Under the pieces are notes generated by a model. It saw only the letters and a list, made by a program, of their open reading frames with translations, searched no databases and was not told the origin of the DNA. A DNA stretch of 64,000 nucleotides from Saururus chinensis (lineage: Eukaryota > Streptophyta > Magnoliopsida > Piperales > Saururaceae). Numbering within the stretch: the first letter of the stretch is position 1; each line of letters opens with the position of its first letter. Position numbers and translations under genes: made by a program. The DNA is taken from contig CP141140.1 in assembly GCA_035235625.1 (NCBI GenBank), positions 17,814,685 through 17,878,684 on the forward strand, written 5' to 3'. Positions 28,699 through 39,532 of this stretch are shown here, piece by piece.

Positions 28699-29329
28699 TG
28701 ATGCAGGGCTGAATTAATGAGATAAATTTCATCCGATGAATTTGGCTATAGGCGCACACAACCTTCCTCTCTTACAATATTTAATAGTAAATTCACAAAA
28801 TTCAAAGGGAAAACAAAGGAGAAAGGAATATATTTTTTTTCTTTTTTAGAATATAAAAAAATTATAAAACTTATGGCCTTCATAGAAGAGCTAAATATTT
28901 ATATAACTCCTAGTGGCGTAACTATAAATAAATAATCTATTTTCTAACTACCTTATGACCAACCAATCAAAATTCAGAAAAACTAATGAAAAAATCACTA
29001 AATAATTAAAAGAATATACAACAAAGACTCACAGGAAAGCAAAATATTGAAAAGAAACTAATTTAGAATCAAATTTTAATTCAAAATGAAGTTGAAAATC
29101 ATATTGTAGATAGATCGATCTATTGCTGAGATAGGGCGATCGATCACCAAGTCTCAACTTCGTTTTACACTAAATATTTTCGCATCCCGATTAATTGTTA
29201 TAAAAGATCAATCCATTGTTACCCGATCGATCGTCTATATAGACCGATTGATCACCTGAGAGCAAATTCTAATTTTTCTTCATGTGATCCTGATGCTCTA
29301 TAAACCTAAATGCTAACTAGTTTGCATAA
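28699..29329 (-). repeat. 5' LTR of Ty3/gypsy element D
   Basis: Counterpart of 9045-9619, with the same start TGATG(C)AGGG and CTAGTTTGCATAA end, followed by TSD ATTAT at 29330-29334. Near 29222-29252 it carries a palindrome of GATCGATCGTC and its inverse around CTATATAG. The sequence next to it on the minus strand begins with TGG a few bases after the LTR, as a primer site should, but I could not match it to a known tRNA. Confidence 0.87.
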
Positions 29330-29334
29330 ATTAT

Positions 29335-30964
29335 TAAGTGTACCCACACAAAAAAAGAGAAAGGATTAGTAAAGAAAAATGCTTGAGCGATGATGATTTC
29401 ACATGTATAAGTTAACATCACAATAACATTACTCAATTATTAAGTCACTGAGTCACATATGCTTGTATTGAGTACGTCTTGTTTGTACGTCTCTTGTGCC
29501 CCCAATTGTGGGTTGGCCTCCTTTGGGCCGCGTGAATATTTGATGGGCAACGTGCTTGGGCATTGTCACTATTGGATCTTGATTTAGCAGTGGTGGACGA
29601 TGTGTCCTGAAATATATATTTTTTCCGTTAAGAGGTATATATGCTAAAACTACCCCGTAGTACAATGACGGAAACAGTTCTAAGGTAGTGTTTGATTGTG
29701 TTTAGAAGGGAAGCGTTTTTAATGCTCCGCGCTCACTGTGAGCCGAGCGTAAGGAACACCTGCGAGGCATTGATTTTCAAGATCGACGGCGCATACGGTG
29801 GCGCATATTAGCGTAAGCATTACTTGCGCTAATGTGCGCCACCGTGTGCGTCGTCAATCTTAAAAATCAATGCCTCATAGGCGTTCCTTACGCTCGGCTC
29901 ATACTCATCGCGGAGCATTAAAAATGCTTCCGTTTAGAAGACTACCAACAGAAGTCTAAATGACAGAACTTCCAATTTACATCAAAGCTCGCAAATCTTT
30001 GTTTTCTTTAAATTTCCTTACAGGGAAAGATCTTGACATGCTAAGTATATGAGCCTTGTCACCCAGGCTTTAAATATGAATCAATGGTCACAAAATCTAA
30101 TAATTTGCGGACAAATTAAATATGCTAGCCAGGAGCAACGAAACCTAATTCTGCATTAAAAATTTTATGGTCCTCCTTCCTCTATGAATGGGAGCCATTT
30201 ATTATAAAAATTGACAGTATATATATTAGTGTATGTTAGCTTAACTGATGCACTAATACATATGCACTAATGTAAATTAACATATGTGCCATCGATCATC
30301 ATGATTAAGGGCTCGTACTTGGTAGTGGATACCAAGTAAGAGGACAAAAAAACGCTTCCTTTCACTTTTAACCATTTTTCTTGGGTTTTCTGATCCACCA
30401 AGTGGCTGAGGATAGTCTTTTTTTTCTGACACATAAATGAAAGTTAAAATGTCAAATTACTCATAAATTACTCATGTTAGGAAACGTTAAAACATGTTAA
30501 ACATTGAGTGGATTTATGTACCATGTAGCTTGTGCATCGGGTCTACTGGATAATTTCTAGTAATCTAGGCTGCCAAACTAGACGTTTTGCAGCGATGCAG
30601 TCCAACCAATTAAGTAACAGCTGATTAATTGCAAAATTAGATACAAAAGGAGCTCCTACATAACCTCAACTCCATGAGCTTCAAGCCTCTTATCAATACT
30701 GCAACTAATTCTTGAACATGGTTATGAACCCCAAAAAAACTCCTGAGTACTCCATTTTTTATTTACGCCTCAATATTATTTCTTGCATAACTGAGGGGTT
30801 TTATATGGGGTCCACAAATAGCGGCGTTCTTAATTTTTGCACCCGGTAATAACAAACTCAGATCTTATTTAAACTCTTAGCAAAACCGACAGTGGAATTA
30901 TTTCTTAATGGACAAAACGAAGTTCCTCTGCGGAGATTGGCTCAACATAACTAAAATACAAATT
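29335..30964. other. Intergenic DNA between element D and UMAMIT gene 2
   Basis: No gene is visible. The stretch holds the 3' flank of the transporter gene ending at 30965 and a 223-bp hairpin MITE at 29709-29931. The rest is AT-rich without recognisable features. Confidence 0.5.
29709..29931. mobile_element. Hairpin MITE of Mutator type (223 bp, 9-bp TSD)
   Basis: The ends are inverted repeats: GGAAGCGTTTTTAATGCTCC at the left and the complement (GGAGCATTAAAAATGCTTCC) at the right. The two arms pair nearly throughout, including the mirror-image GCGCATTAGCG/GGTGGCGCA parts around the centre. A 9-bp direct duplication GTTTAGAAG flanks it at 29700-29708 and 29932-29940. Nine-bp duplications are characteristic of Mutator-like elements. 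It has no coding capacity and would depend on a transposase elsewhere. Confidence 0.92.
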
Positions 30965-33270
30965 TTACTGGCAAAAACGATGATTCTCTGTCGAGATAGG
31001 CGGGGCCATCAAGACATCGAGGGAGATGAACTCATCCACGTTTGCAGGTTTGGCGATGACGTCTTCCATGAACAGATCCTTTGTTGTTTTCAGCGGCCCT
31101 GTTGCTGGTGATGGAGCCAAGTGATCCTTGCTCTTTCCCCATACCACCGAGTACAAGCCCATGACTATGATGATTGCTCCTATAACCCTGCAATATAATT
31201 AGAACCAGATAATTAGTTAGAGAAACCTTAATGACTATCTACCCATGTCAAAACCATCATAAACCAATGCGAAGTCTTTTCGAGTCTTCAAAATATTCAC
31301 CTTCCTAAGTAAAGCTTTTCAGCCAAAATGAAAGACCCCAATATGGTGACAATGATCATGGTCAGAGGACTGAAAGCAGCCACAAATACAGGCCCCCTTG
31401 TCTTCATAACACCACTTTGGATATAATATGAAAACCCCGAACAAACTATACCCTGCATTTGTACGAGGGAATTAAGCACTTAGAAATCCACACAATATAA
31501 CAAGAAACAAAGTTGGCCATTGTCAATCAACATCATCATATACACCATCTGACATTCCCTATCTATTTACTCATAATGACGATATGAAATCCAAGTGAGA
31601 TCTCAGTGGCAAGGCTCAATTTACGCTGGATTCCCACTGCAATTTTCCTCTCTTTTGAATGAAGAAAAGAACTAGAAACCACGTAAAAGTATGCATTAAT
31701 TTGGTCGGTTTGCTTACTGTATAGACTGCAGCCAATAGCTTTGCGTCCCATCCAAGAGACCAGACGGCGGTTTTGCCTCTCTCCACAGCAAGTGCCACGG
31801 CCGCACCTTCCACCGTGCCGGCCAAGCATATCCATGCAGTGAGTGATAGTTCAGCTGGGTAACTTCTTAACGTGAAGGTCTGCCAAGTAAAAGACAAGTA
31901 TAAACACTTAAGATGTAAGAATGTATACGTAGAGCTCACTGCACATAGGTCATCTGAGTCATGTGAGAAGTAGAATTGCCTACTTGAAGTATGATGAAGG
32001 AAGCCCAACAGAAGACACCAGACGTCAACAAGAGTGCACCCTTCACCCAATCTTTCTCGCCTTCCGCACCCTGTGGCCCAGCGTTGGTCCTCCCATTTGA
32101 CCATACCATCTTCAATATGGGGCCCTTGTACAATGTCATGAGCATGGCTCCTGCTACTGTCACAAGTGTTCCCAGCACCTTTGCCTGGCTTCGAGCCTTT
32201 TTAATGTTCACCTTCTCCATCCTAAAAAGCATTGTCTTACATGGATTATTAAAGAATCTCTTATCGTGCGCTCCATAAGATTTAGATTTGAAAGCGCACA
32301 TTAGGGGCTTAGCTCGCCTCCTCTCTTAATGCATGTGCACGTACTATCGAATTGGAGGTGGTCATATCAGGGGCACTGGATATTATTTACCTACAGAGGC
32401 AGGCCAAAACGAAGGTAAGGGCCGGAAGCATGTTGCACATGGATGAAGTGAAGGTTGCAGATGTATACTTCATTCCGGTGTAATACAAATTCTGGTCAAT
32501 GACTGGCCTGCGAGTGAGATGATCAGAAGATCGAGCTGTAAGTTACTAATTATAACATATGCGCGCACGCGAGAGAGAGAGAGAGAGAGACTACTTACTC
32601 CAGCAAACCGAGCGCTACTATCTTGAAGAATATTGAGAACGTCATTTTGGGCCTCTGCTTCCTGGTGAATGAAAAAATGAGATAAGAGACATGATACACC
32701 GATCATTTTATGATGTTGCAGATGAATCACTACTTAACTATCTGATCGTGATTGCTAACAAATAAAAGGCATAATGCTCATGGAATAGAACATAGTACAA
32801 TGATTATTGCTAATAATCCCAAAGATAATATGCAACCTGCCTTAACTTGTATACATGAGCCATGTGTTATGTTGCTCCCTTCCCTAGTAATCGTACCTGA
32901 ATTTTCATATCGTCGGGTAAAAGAGGGGCAAAGACAGAGCTCATCACTCATTAATTTGTACCCATTGTCTAATTGCTATGTATGGATGATTTGCTATTCT
33001 TAAACTCAGTCACACTGAGCATACCAACTCATGTTGGTAGAGAAAAATAGAGAAAGACCTTTCCAACAATACGGCAAATGGGGCTATGACTGCAGTTGCG
33101 ACCATATGTCTGTACACAACAAGAACATAGTGGCTCATGCCTTGATTCAGAGCCATCATGACGATTATGTTCATCCCAGCATAGCCAAACTGCATTGATA
33201 TTACGCACAGGTGTGGCTTCATCCTCTTCAAAAGTCCACAGGGTGGCCCACTTGCATTCTCGCCTTCCAT
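30965..33270 (-). CDS. WAT1-related / UMAMIT transporter, gene 2
   Basis: Seven exons on the minus strand keep one open frame: 33270-33059, 32661-32599, 32507-32391, 32221-31984, 31879-31718, 31452-31301, 31187-30965 (1167 nt, 388 aa). All introns are GT-AG. Hallmarks include MKPHLCVISMQFGYAGMNI, GMSHYVLVVYRH, PVIDQNLYY, GAMLMTLYKGP, LRSYPAELSLTA, VCSGFSYYIQS and VVWGKSKD. Exons 2, 3, 4 and 6 are identical in length to those of gene 1 (63, 117, 238, 152 nt) with the same phases, so the two genes are tandem duplicates. The cytosolic C-terminal tails after GKSKD differ strongly. The expected role is a ten-helix EamA-type exporter of amino acids or related small molecules; substrate not determinable. 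The gene looks intact. Confidence 0.93.
32571..32590. repeat. (GA)10 microsatellite in intron 2 of UMAMIT gene 2
   Basis: The run lies 8 bp inside the 5' splice site of intron 2 (donor at 32598-32597), giving a CT-rich start of the intron on the coding strand. The intron is only 91 nt long, so the run makes up a fifth of it. Confidence 0.95.
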
Positions 33271-33340
33271 TGAACTACTGGGTGCTTAATCGAACTAAAT
33301 TCTGTTGCTTAAGTTGCATGATTTGGGAGCAGAATCTACC

Positions 33341-33351
33341 TGTTTTTATAG
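33341..33351 (-). promoter_or_regulatory. TATA box of UMAMIT gene 2
   Basis: The minus strand reads CTATAAAAACA about 72-80 bp upstream of the ATG at 33270. This predicts a leader of roughly 40-45 nt, close to the arrangement of gene 1. Confidence 0.6.
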
Positions 33352-36300
33352 GTGGCCTCCCGGTGCATTTCCATGCAAGACGTAAAGCATTGGAAAATCC
33401 ACCTGGTTCGGTTCAAAATTCAGGGGATTCCACTACTAACCCACCCAAGTAAACTCAAGCAACTCAATTCCTGATACAAAAACCTTGTGCTAAAGAAGAC
33501 TTGATACTGCCATTCGACATGGATTGCATTACGTTTATTGGCTTCCACCACCCACTAAGTAACAAGCCTAACATGTACAGCCACGCTTCCATTCTCTCAT
33601 TTATGTTTAATTTGCCATGTAAGATTGCACAACAAGAGCAAAAAGGAAGAAAATATCATATTGGATTTTTGCTGCATCATTCCCTAAAGTCGAAGTAAAC
33701 GTTGTATATTTTAAGTCTGCGGTTGGTATTGCACCTTCTAATCTATGGCCCCCATGCCAAACTATAGTCACCGCATCTAATGAAGTTAAATTTTTTGTTT
33801 GAGACGTGGGAATGAAGTGGAGAGGAGCCGGAAAAGCTAATATCATGCTTTTCCACTTCACGCTCGATAGCGACACCCGACGATTAACAAAAACCATTTG
33901 TTAAATGCAACTTAACTGAATTTGATGACTTTAAGGTTGTTCGCTAAGGCTTGCCAAAGAATGTTCAGTTTCTCTTTTTTCTTTTCAAATTTTTAATTTA
34001 AAATGTTGGTTTTATTTCGAAAACGATACATAAACAACATCCGTTCTATTCTTACTGGCTACTGCAGCCACGAAATAATTACAACATGATTTAGAATTTA
34101 AAGTGAAAGAGATCACTAACTGCATTTTTGGGCATAGAGCTTGTAAGAACAAAATTTTGGATTGCAAATTCAGAAAATTCCAACAATGATTAAGACAAGG
34201 CGAGCAAAAAAATTACTGCCTTCTTTCCTCGTGCCTCTTCTAGAGTTCATTCTCTAGTTTTAGTCCGTCATCATTATACAGAGTTACAGACGTTGCCTTT
34301 ATAATAACCTACTTCCAATAACAAGTTGAGGAGCTCAGTGCCAAGAAAAAAACACTGGGAACAGCATATATCATAGTGCGCACAGTTCTCGAGACCTGCA
34401 CTCAAATCATGCTCAGCTAAATGAAGAGTTTGAGTTGGACTTGTGTCTGTTTTGTGTAACCTTACTTTTGACATTTGAATATCTACTATTTGTTGTATCG
34501 GAATGGAGATTGACAAGTTCGCACTAAACTCTACTTTTGGTGCGCATCATTAAGATAAACAGTGATGAATTCGACAATCCAAATTCACAGGACAATTGAC
34601 AAATGAACACAATTCAATTTCCAAATTTCAACAAATGACTGTAAACTTGAGAATTCGATTACAGATTCGAAACAAATAAGAAACTATCAGCTGAATTCCG
34701 TAACAAATTGTCACAAACAGCAGAAGTGCTTAAGACTAACAAATCCACAGAACTACAGTATCTCAATTACAGTCCAAACCAAAGTTGCTAAAATTCAGAA
34801 CAGTTTAAAAATAAGAAGAGCTTTACTTAGCTCTCAGAAACTGATCAAAATCCAAAGCTTGGGAGCGAAATCGCTTCAACCACAAGCTTGAACAGTACAA
34901 AAAGTTGCAGAACAGATCTCACTCAGATCCGTTTGTTTCGGAAGCAATGGAGCTCCACCTCTCAAGCAATGGGCTGAAATTCGAAATTTAAAAGTCCCTT
35001 CTCCGGTCTGTTTTCTCGTATTTATACTTGCAGAACTCACTAATGATTAACAAAACTAATTTTCCTTAATGGCTTCTATATAAACTCTTGTTTAAACACG
35101 GTTCCACCGGAAATCTCCTAAAGAAAACGACCAACTGATTTAAAGACTTATTTAGTTAAAGTCAAAAGACCAAAATATCCATGTCCCCACATCTCGTTTC
35201 AATGGTATTTTAAACCTCGCATTAGTGATGGATGAAACTGTCCTTTCGATCTAAAATTCAATCAAACTGTTTGACAAAATGTCCTTATACCTTCCTGCCT
35301 TTCATCTATTTTACTGACTTCTTCCTCATTAAACTGAGCGTCAGTATGATTCAATTTGTGAGCTAGGGAGAAAGCCTTGTTTATTTATACATACGGGCAA
35401 CTTCTCCATGTTAAATGCTCATGCGGTGCAAAAGGCACAAGAATGAGTACTGGTAGCTAGACTCAGCTCAGGTTTCATATGGGAGCATCGCCAAAATGTG
35501 CCGTACCCATCCCTCATCCGAACCGCAACCGATCTACTTTATCTCGGAAATGATTTTTCTAAGCAAAATCCAAATAATTATCCCCTTTTGGTAGCATATA
35601 TAATTAAACATCTAATGGAGTTGGTTTAAGATATATATTTCCATGGCTGGTTCATATTTGTTGAAAAAAAAAAAGATAAAAAAATATGCTTGAAACTATG
35701 GAAGGTAGTATCGATACAAATGATAATATTGATGACTATGAATATGGGTACATGTCGGTAAGATGCTTGGTTTGGTATGAGTCAAAATGATCGTAAACCC
35801 TTTGATATACATAAAAAAATATTATAACTAATTATATATTATTAGAATACTTCATTTAAAGCATAATAAGACTATAGAATGCCATATTAATTGATATGAG
35901 TGCTCTAAAATTAATTCATTTTAGAACCATGCACTATTACTTCCTTTGTCTCATATTAAGTTCTATAAAATTAATTTATTTTGAAACTAAATAAGATATT
36001 TAATATAAGTCGCATAAATATTATGGAGAAATTTAACTATTAGATGTTTAAGTAAATGCATAATTGTAGAACACTATATTTTAAATAAATAATTATGTAA
36101 ATTGTATTGACCCACTTGTATTAATCTTATATAATTTTTTTAAAAATATTTCTAATATAATAAGAACATTGTCATCTTTAAACTTTGAAGAGGTTGAATT
36201 TGAATGTTGTTTTTGTTTTTAAGAAGAAAAAAAATTTTAATTTTTTTGAATTTTTTTAAAAATTAAAAAATAATTAAATATCGATGCATACCAGCCGTAC

Positions 36301-36450
36301 CGATACGATACGCCTGATACATATCATGGATTCATGTGGGGGCATATCGCTCCCGCATCATTTCGGTATCAACCAATACAGGTATATATCGGCCGATACG
36401 CCCCTATATCGGTAGATACGGCTTTCTATGCTTAGAACTCAACCTACAAA
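33352..36450. other. Intergenic DNA upstream of UMAMIT gene 2; possible old LTR remnant
   Basis: No convincing coding region. On the minus strand, 34550-35190 has an LTR or leader-like look: TATAAATACGAG near 35015-35026, followed by several hundred bases of low-complexity leader. I could not find matching TG...CA ends with a duplication, so I do not call an element. At 36280-36425 there is a stretch dense in GATAC/GTATCG (GCCGATACGCCCC and similar), probably another dispersed repeat. Confidence 0.35.
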
Positions 36451-36941
36451 CCTATTGTAATACTCTGCTTTTCTAATTACGTCTAACCAAAGGGATTAGA
36501 GGTAATTAGTAATATTTTTTATATTTAGAAGGTTTTAGAGGTTGAAACCTTTTAATATGAGTAGAGTTTGAATAAACGAGCACAACGAATCGATGCACAC
36601 ACAAAACAGAGGCTAGAACTGAAAGTTACAACCTCATGAAGCGTCTAATATAGGCGGGATCCACATAAAAAGGGCGCGATATAATGCTTTAAGTGGGCAG
36701 GTATCAAATGACTCATCGATATGAGTCCAATGGCACAAAAAACGCGCAAATTCAAATCCAAGGTAAAAAGTTACATGCGTTTGAAGATAAATGTTAAAAA
36801 GAAGGTGTCGTGCGTGATGGGCACGCATAACGTGCAGTCACCACGTACTCGCGAACAGACATAATGTATAGTCACCATGTGCATGGCAGACACGCGTAAC
36901 GTGCAGTCTCCACTCTCGCCGTGCATAAACAGCGGGCGCCG

Positions 36942-37601
36942 TTGTTTCTAGCGGTGCCATGGGTTGATGCGGCACGGCACCGCAGTTTCAAAGGGTAGCT
37001 CGGAGGCTTATAAATAGCCGTTTTCTGTCAGTTTTGAGACACGATCTTCATTTTCTCCGTTTCTAAGCATTTTGAGTCTAATTTAGCCTAATCAAGAGAT
37101 GTTCTTAACTAAATCATGTGTGCTCTACGCAATGGAAGGGTCCTTTCTACAAGTTAGAGACCGTATGAGGAGAAAACATCTCAAGATAAGGAGAGACTTT
37201 GCCCGTTGTCCTCAAGCACCAGAGAACTTTTCTTTCTATGTTTTTGATCATTTTGACTCTGATTAAGCCCATTGTTTCTAGCGGTGCCATGGGTTGATGC
37301 GGCACGGCGCCGCAGTTTCAAAGGGTAGCTCGGAGGCTTATAAAGCCGTTTTCTGTCAGTTTTGAGACACGATCTTCATTTTCTCCATTTCTAAGCATTT
37401 TGAGTCTAATTTAGCCTAATCAAGAGATGTTCTTAACTAAATCATGTGTGCTCTACGCAATGGAAGGGTCCTTTCTACAAGTTAGAGACCGTATGAGGAG
37501 AAAACATGTCAAGATAAGGAGAGACTTTACCCGTCGTCCTCAAGCACCAGAGAACTTCTCTTTCTCTGTTTTTGATCGTTTTGACTCTGATTAAGCCTAT
37601 T
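36942..37601 (+). repeat. 330-bp tandem duplication of the LTR E promoter region
   Basis: TTGTTTCTAGCGGTGCCATG starts copy 1 (36942) and copy 2 (37272); the copies are nearly identical for 330 bp. A degenerate partial third copy follows to about 37700 (GACCGTATGAGGAG is present in all three). Copy 1 has TTATAAATAG at the TATA site, whereas copy 2 has TTATAAAG because three bases are missing. Confidence 0.92.
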
Positions 37602-38302
37602 TAAGATGTGTTCTTGAGTGAAATGAGTGTGTTTTATACAATGGAAACATTCTCTAAGTTAGTGACCGTATGAGGAGGAAACGCCCGAAGACAATAAAAG
37701 GCCATGCCCATCGTCCTCGAACAACAAAGAAAGAAAAATGGGCTAAGAATAATACAAGGTTCTATCCGCTATTATCGGGCCATAACGAGAGAAAATCCAG
37801 AGTAGGGAGGCTTTGTCCTCCACCAAAGAGCCACCCAGTAAGAAAGACATCCCCAAGCTAAGGGGAGGCTCTATCCACAAGTAATAAGTGCAGAAGGAGA
37901 AAAACATCTCCGAAAATAGGATATTATGTTTGTCACATTTGAGCACGGAAAGTAAGAAGTGTCTAAAGGTAAAAGGATGTTACGTCCGCCTACTTCAAAG
38001 AAGATTCTGCCCACCATATCAGAATCTAAAAGGATGAAGCTATAAAGAAACAAATAGTTCTAAATGCCGACGCTTTCGATGTCTCCTATAGGCAAGTCTA
38101 CTTGATCTTTTATATCAAAATACGTAAGTAGTTAACTTATGATATTAAATTACTTATATGCTTACACATCTTAATTGGTGATAATATTGTACTAATTAAA
38201 ATATATGATTTGACTTAAATTACTTTGTTATGCTTTATGCGATATAATTTGAAATGTCATTCTATGATTTGATCTATTGTGTTATGATATGATGTGTTTA
38301 GA

Positions 38303-38935
38303 TAGGGGTGTTCACAGACGTCCAACGTCCATTTGTCCGTCCGTGTTCGCGTCCATAAATACATAGAGCGGACAAATTTTTTGGTCCGGGGCGGACGCGA
38401 ACACGGACACGGACCATTAAATTTGTCCGCCCTTGTAGGTGCCTGCGGACACGGACAAACTGTTGTCCGTGTTCGCGGACGTCCGCGTCCGCCACCTAAT
38501 TGAAAATTTGGATTATGGTTATATTAAGTACTTGATAGTTATAGTTGACTTAATTACAAAGAAGACTTTGTTTTTGTTATAATTGATGAAAAGAATTTTA
38601 AAATTTTAGTATTGTTTAATTATGGGTGATTTTTAACTTATTTTAGCATTTTGTATATGTATTTTTTAGGTAAAAATATAAATACAGACCTTATGTAGCA
38701 TATTAGGACAGTTCTAACATGCTACATAAGGACTATATATGTAAAAATAAAGATTTGGCTTAATTGTCCGCGTCCGTCCATGTCCGTCCGTGTCTGTGTC
38801 CATGACGGACAGACTTGGACAATAGATGCTATGGACATTAGCGGACACGGACGGACGCGGACAACACTTAGCTAATTGGCGAACGGACGCGGACATACCT
38901 CTGTCTGCGTCCGTATTTGTCCGTGAACACCCCTA
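38303..38935. mobile_element. hAT-type MITE (633 bp, 8-bp TSD), inside LTR E
   Basis: Terminal inverted repeats TAGGGGTGTTCAC and GTGAACACCCCTA are flanked by an exact 8-bp duplication TGTTTAGA (38295-38302 and 38936-38943), the hAT signature. Both subterminal regions are filled with many GTCCG/CGGAC copies in both orientations, the kind of motif cluster that hAT transposases bind. The middle is AT-rich and non-coding. Confidence 0.92.
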
Positions 38936-39532
38936 TGTTTAGATGTGACTAAATGTAACCGGTCTTGCTCTGGGATGGAATAAGACATATGATGTGTTCT
39001 GTCTCGCTATGGGGTAGAGTGAGATGTGTAAATGTATTATGTTCCGCTCTATACTAGAGCGAGATGTGTGATTTCGTTAATTTATTAACTTTCGTTTCAC
39101 TCTGATAGATTATGAGTTTCAGTATGACTCTGATTAAATATTTATATATACATATTTTAACGTATATAATTTTGTAATGTCTAGTGTATATAATAACCAT
39201 TAAACAAAACTATGTTCGAATTCGATCGTATTGATATAATATTATGAATGTTATCTAATATATACGTAGGTGACCAACAACAAGGCAACGTTGACCCAAT
39301 CTAAATTAATTATAATAATAAATTTTATTTTAATTTATATGCAACAAATTATAAAATTCTGTTGTATGTAAATAAATGTTACAACTTGAGTCTATATACA
39401 GAAAATTTTTTTTTTCCTATAATACATAGATAAACATTGTACCTCTCACACACAAATTATGATTACTTATTTAAAAAAAAATTTTATGACAAATTTTTTG
39501 GGCCCCAACTCTAATTGAGGCGTTACACCTAT

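Larger units (their letters stand above)
9045..29329 (-). mobile_element. Degenerate Ty3/gypsy LTR retrotransposon 'D', carrying five nested LTR insertions
   Basis: Two diverged direct LTRs (9045-9619 and 28699-29329) begin TGATG and end near GCATCA/GCATAA. They are flanked by a 5-bp duplication ATTAT (9040-9044 and 29330-29334). The coding strand is minus: gag, zinc knuckle, protease, RT, RNase H and integrase follow in Ty3/gypsy order from right to left. A polypurine tract lies next to the 3' LTR at 9620-9628. Removing the insertions A1 (13843-25110) and B1 (10326-13701) leaves about 5.6 kb, a normal size for a compact plant Ty3 element. All domains carry stops and frameshifts, so it is dead. 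The element lies in the intergenic space between the two tandem transporter genes. The integrase resembles chromovirus-type Ty3 elements, but no chromodomain was confirmed. Confidence 0.92.
36456..39527 (+). mobile_element. Solo LTR E, interrupted by a hAT-type MITE
   Basis: It begins TGTAATACTCTGC and ends TTGAGGCGTTACA, flanked by CCTAT at 36451-36455 and 39528-39532. Without the MITE and its duplication the unit is about 2.43 kb. A TATA box, CTTATAAATAGCC, at about 37008-37020 points to plus-strand transcription. A 330-bp segment around this promoter is tandemly duplicated. No gag or pol. The end GCGTTACA is shared with family A, suggesting related retrotransposon lineages. Confidence 0.85.

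Noticed and set aside
34550-35190. Possible solo LTR or leader with TATAAATACGAG on the minus strand
   Set aside because: I could not pair TG and CA ends with a 5-bp duplication, and there is no second copy in the window.
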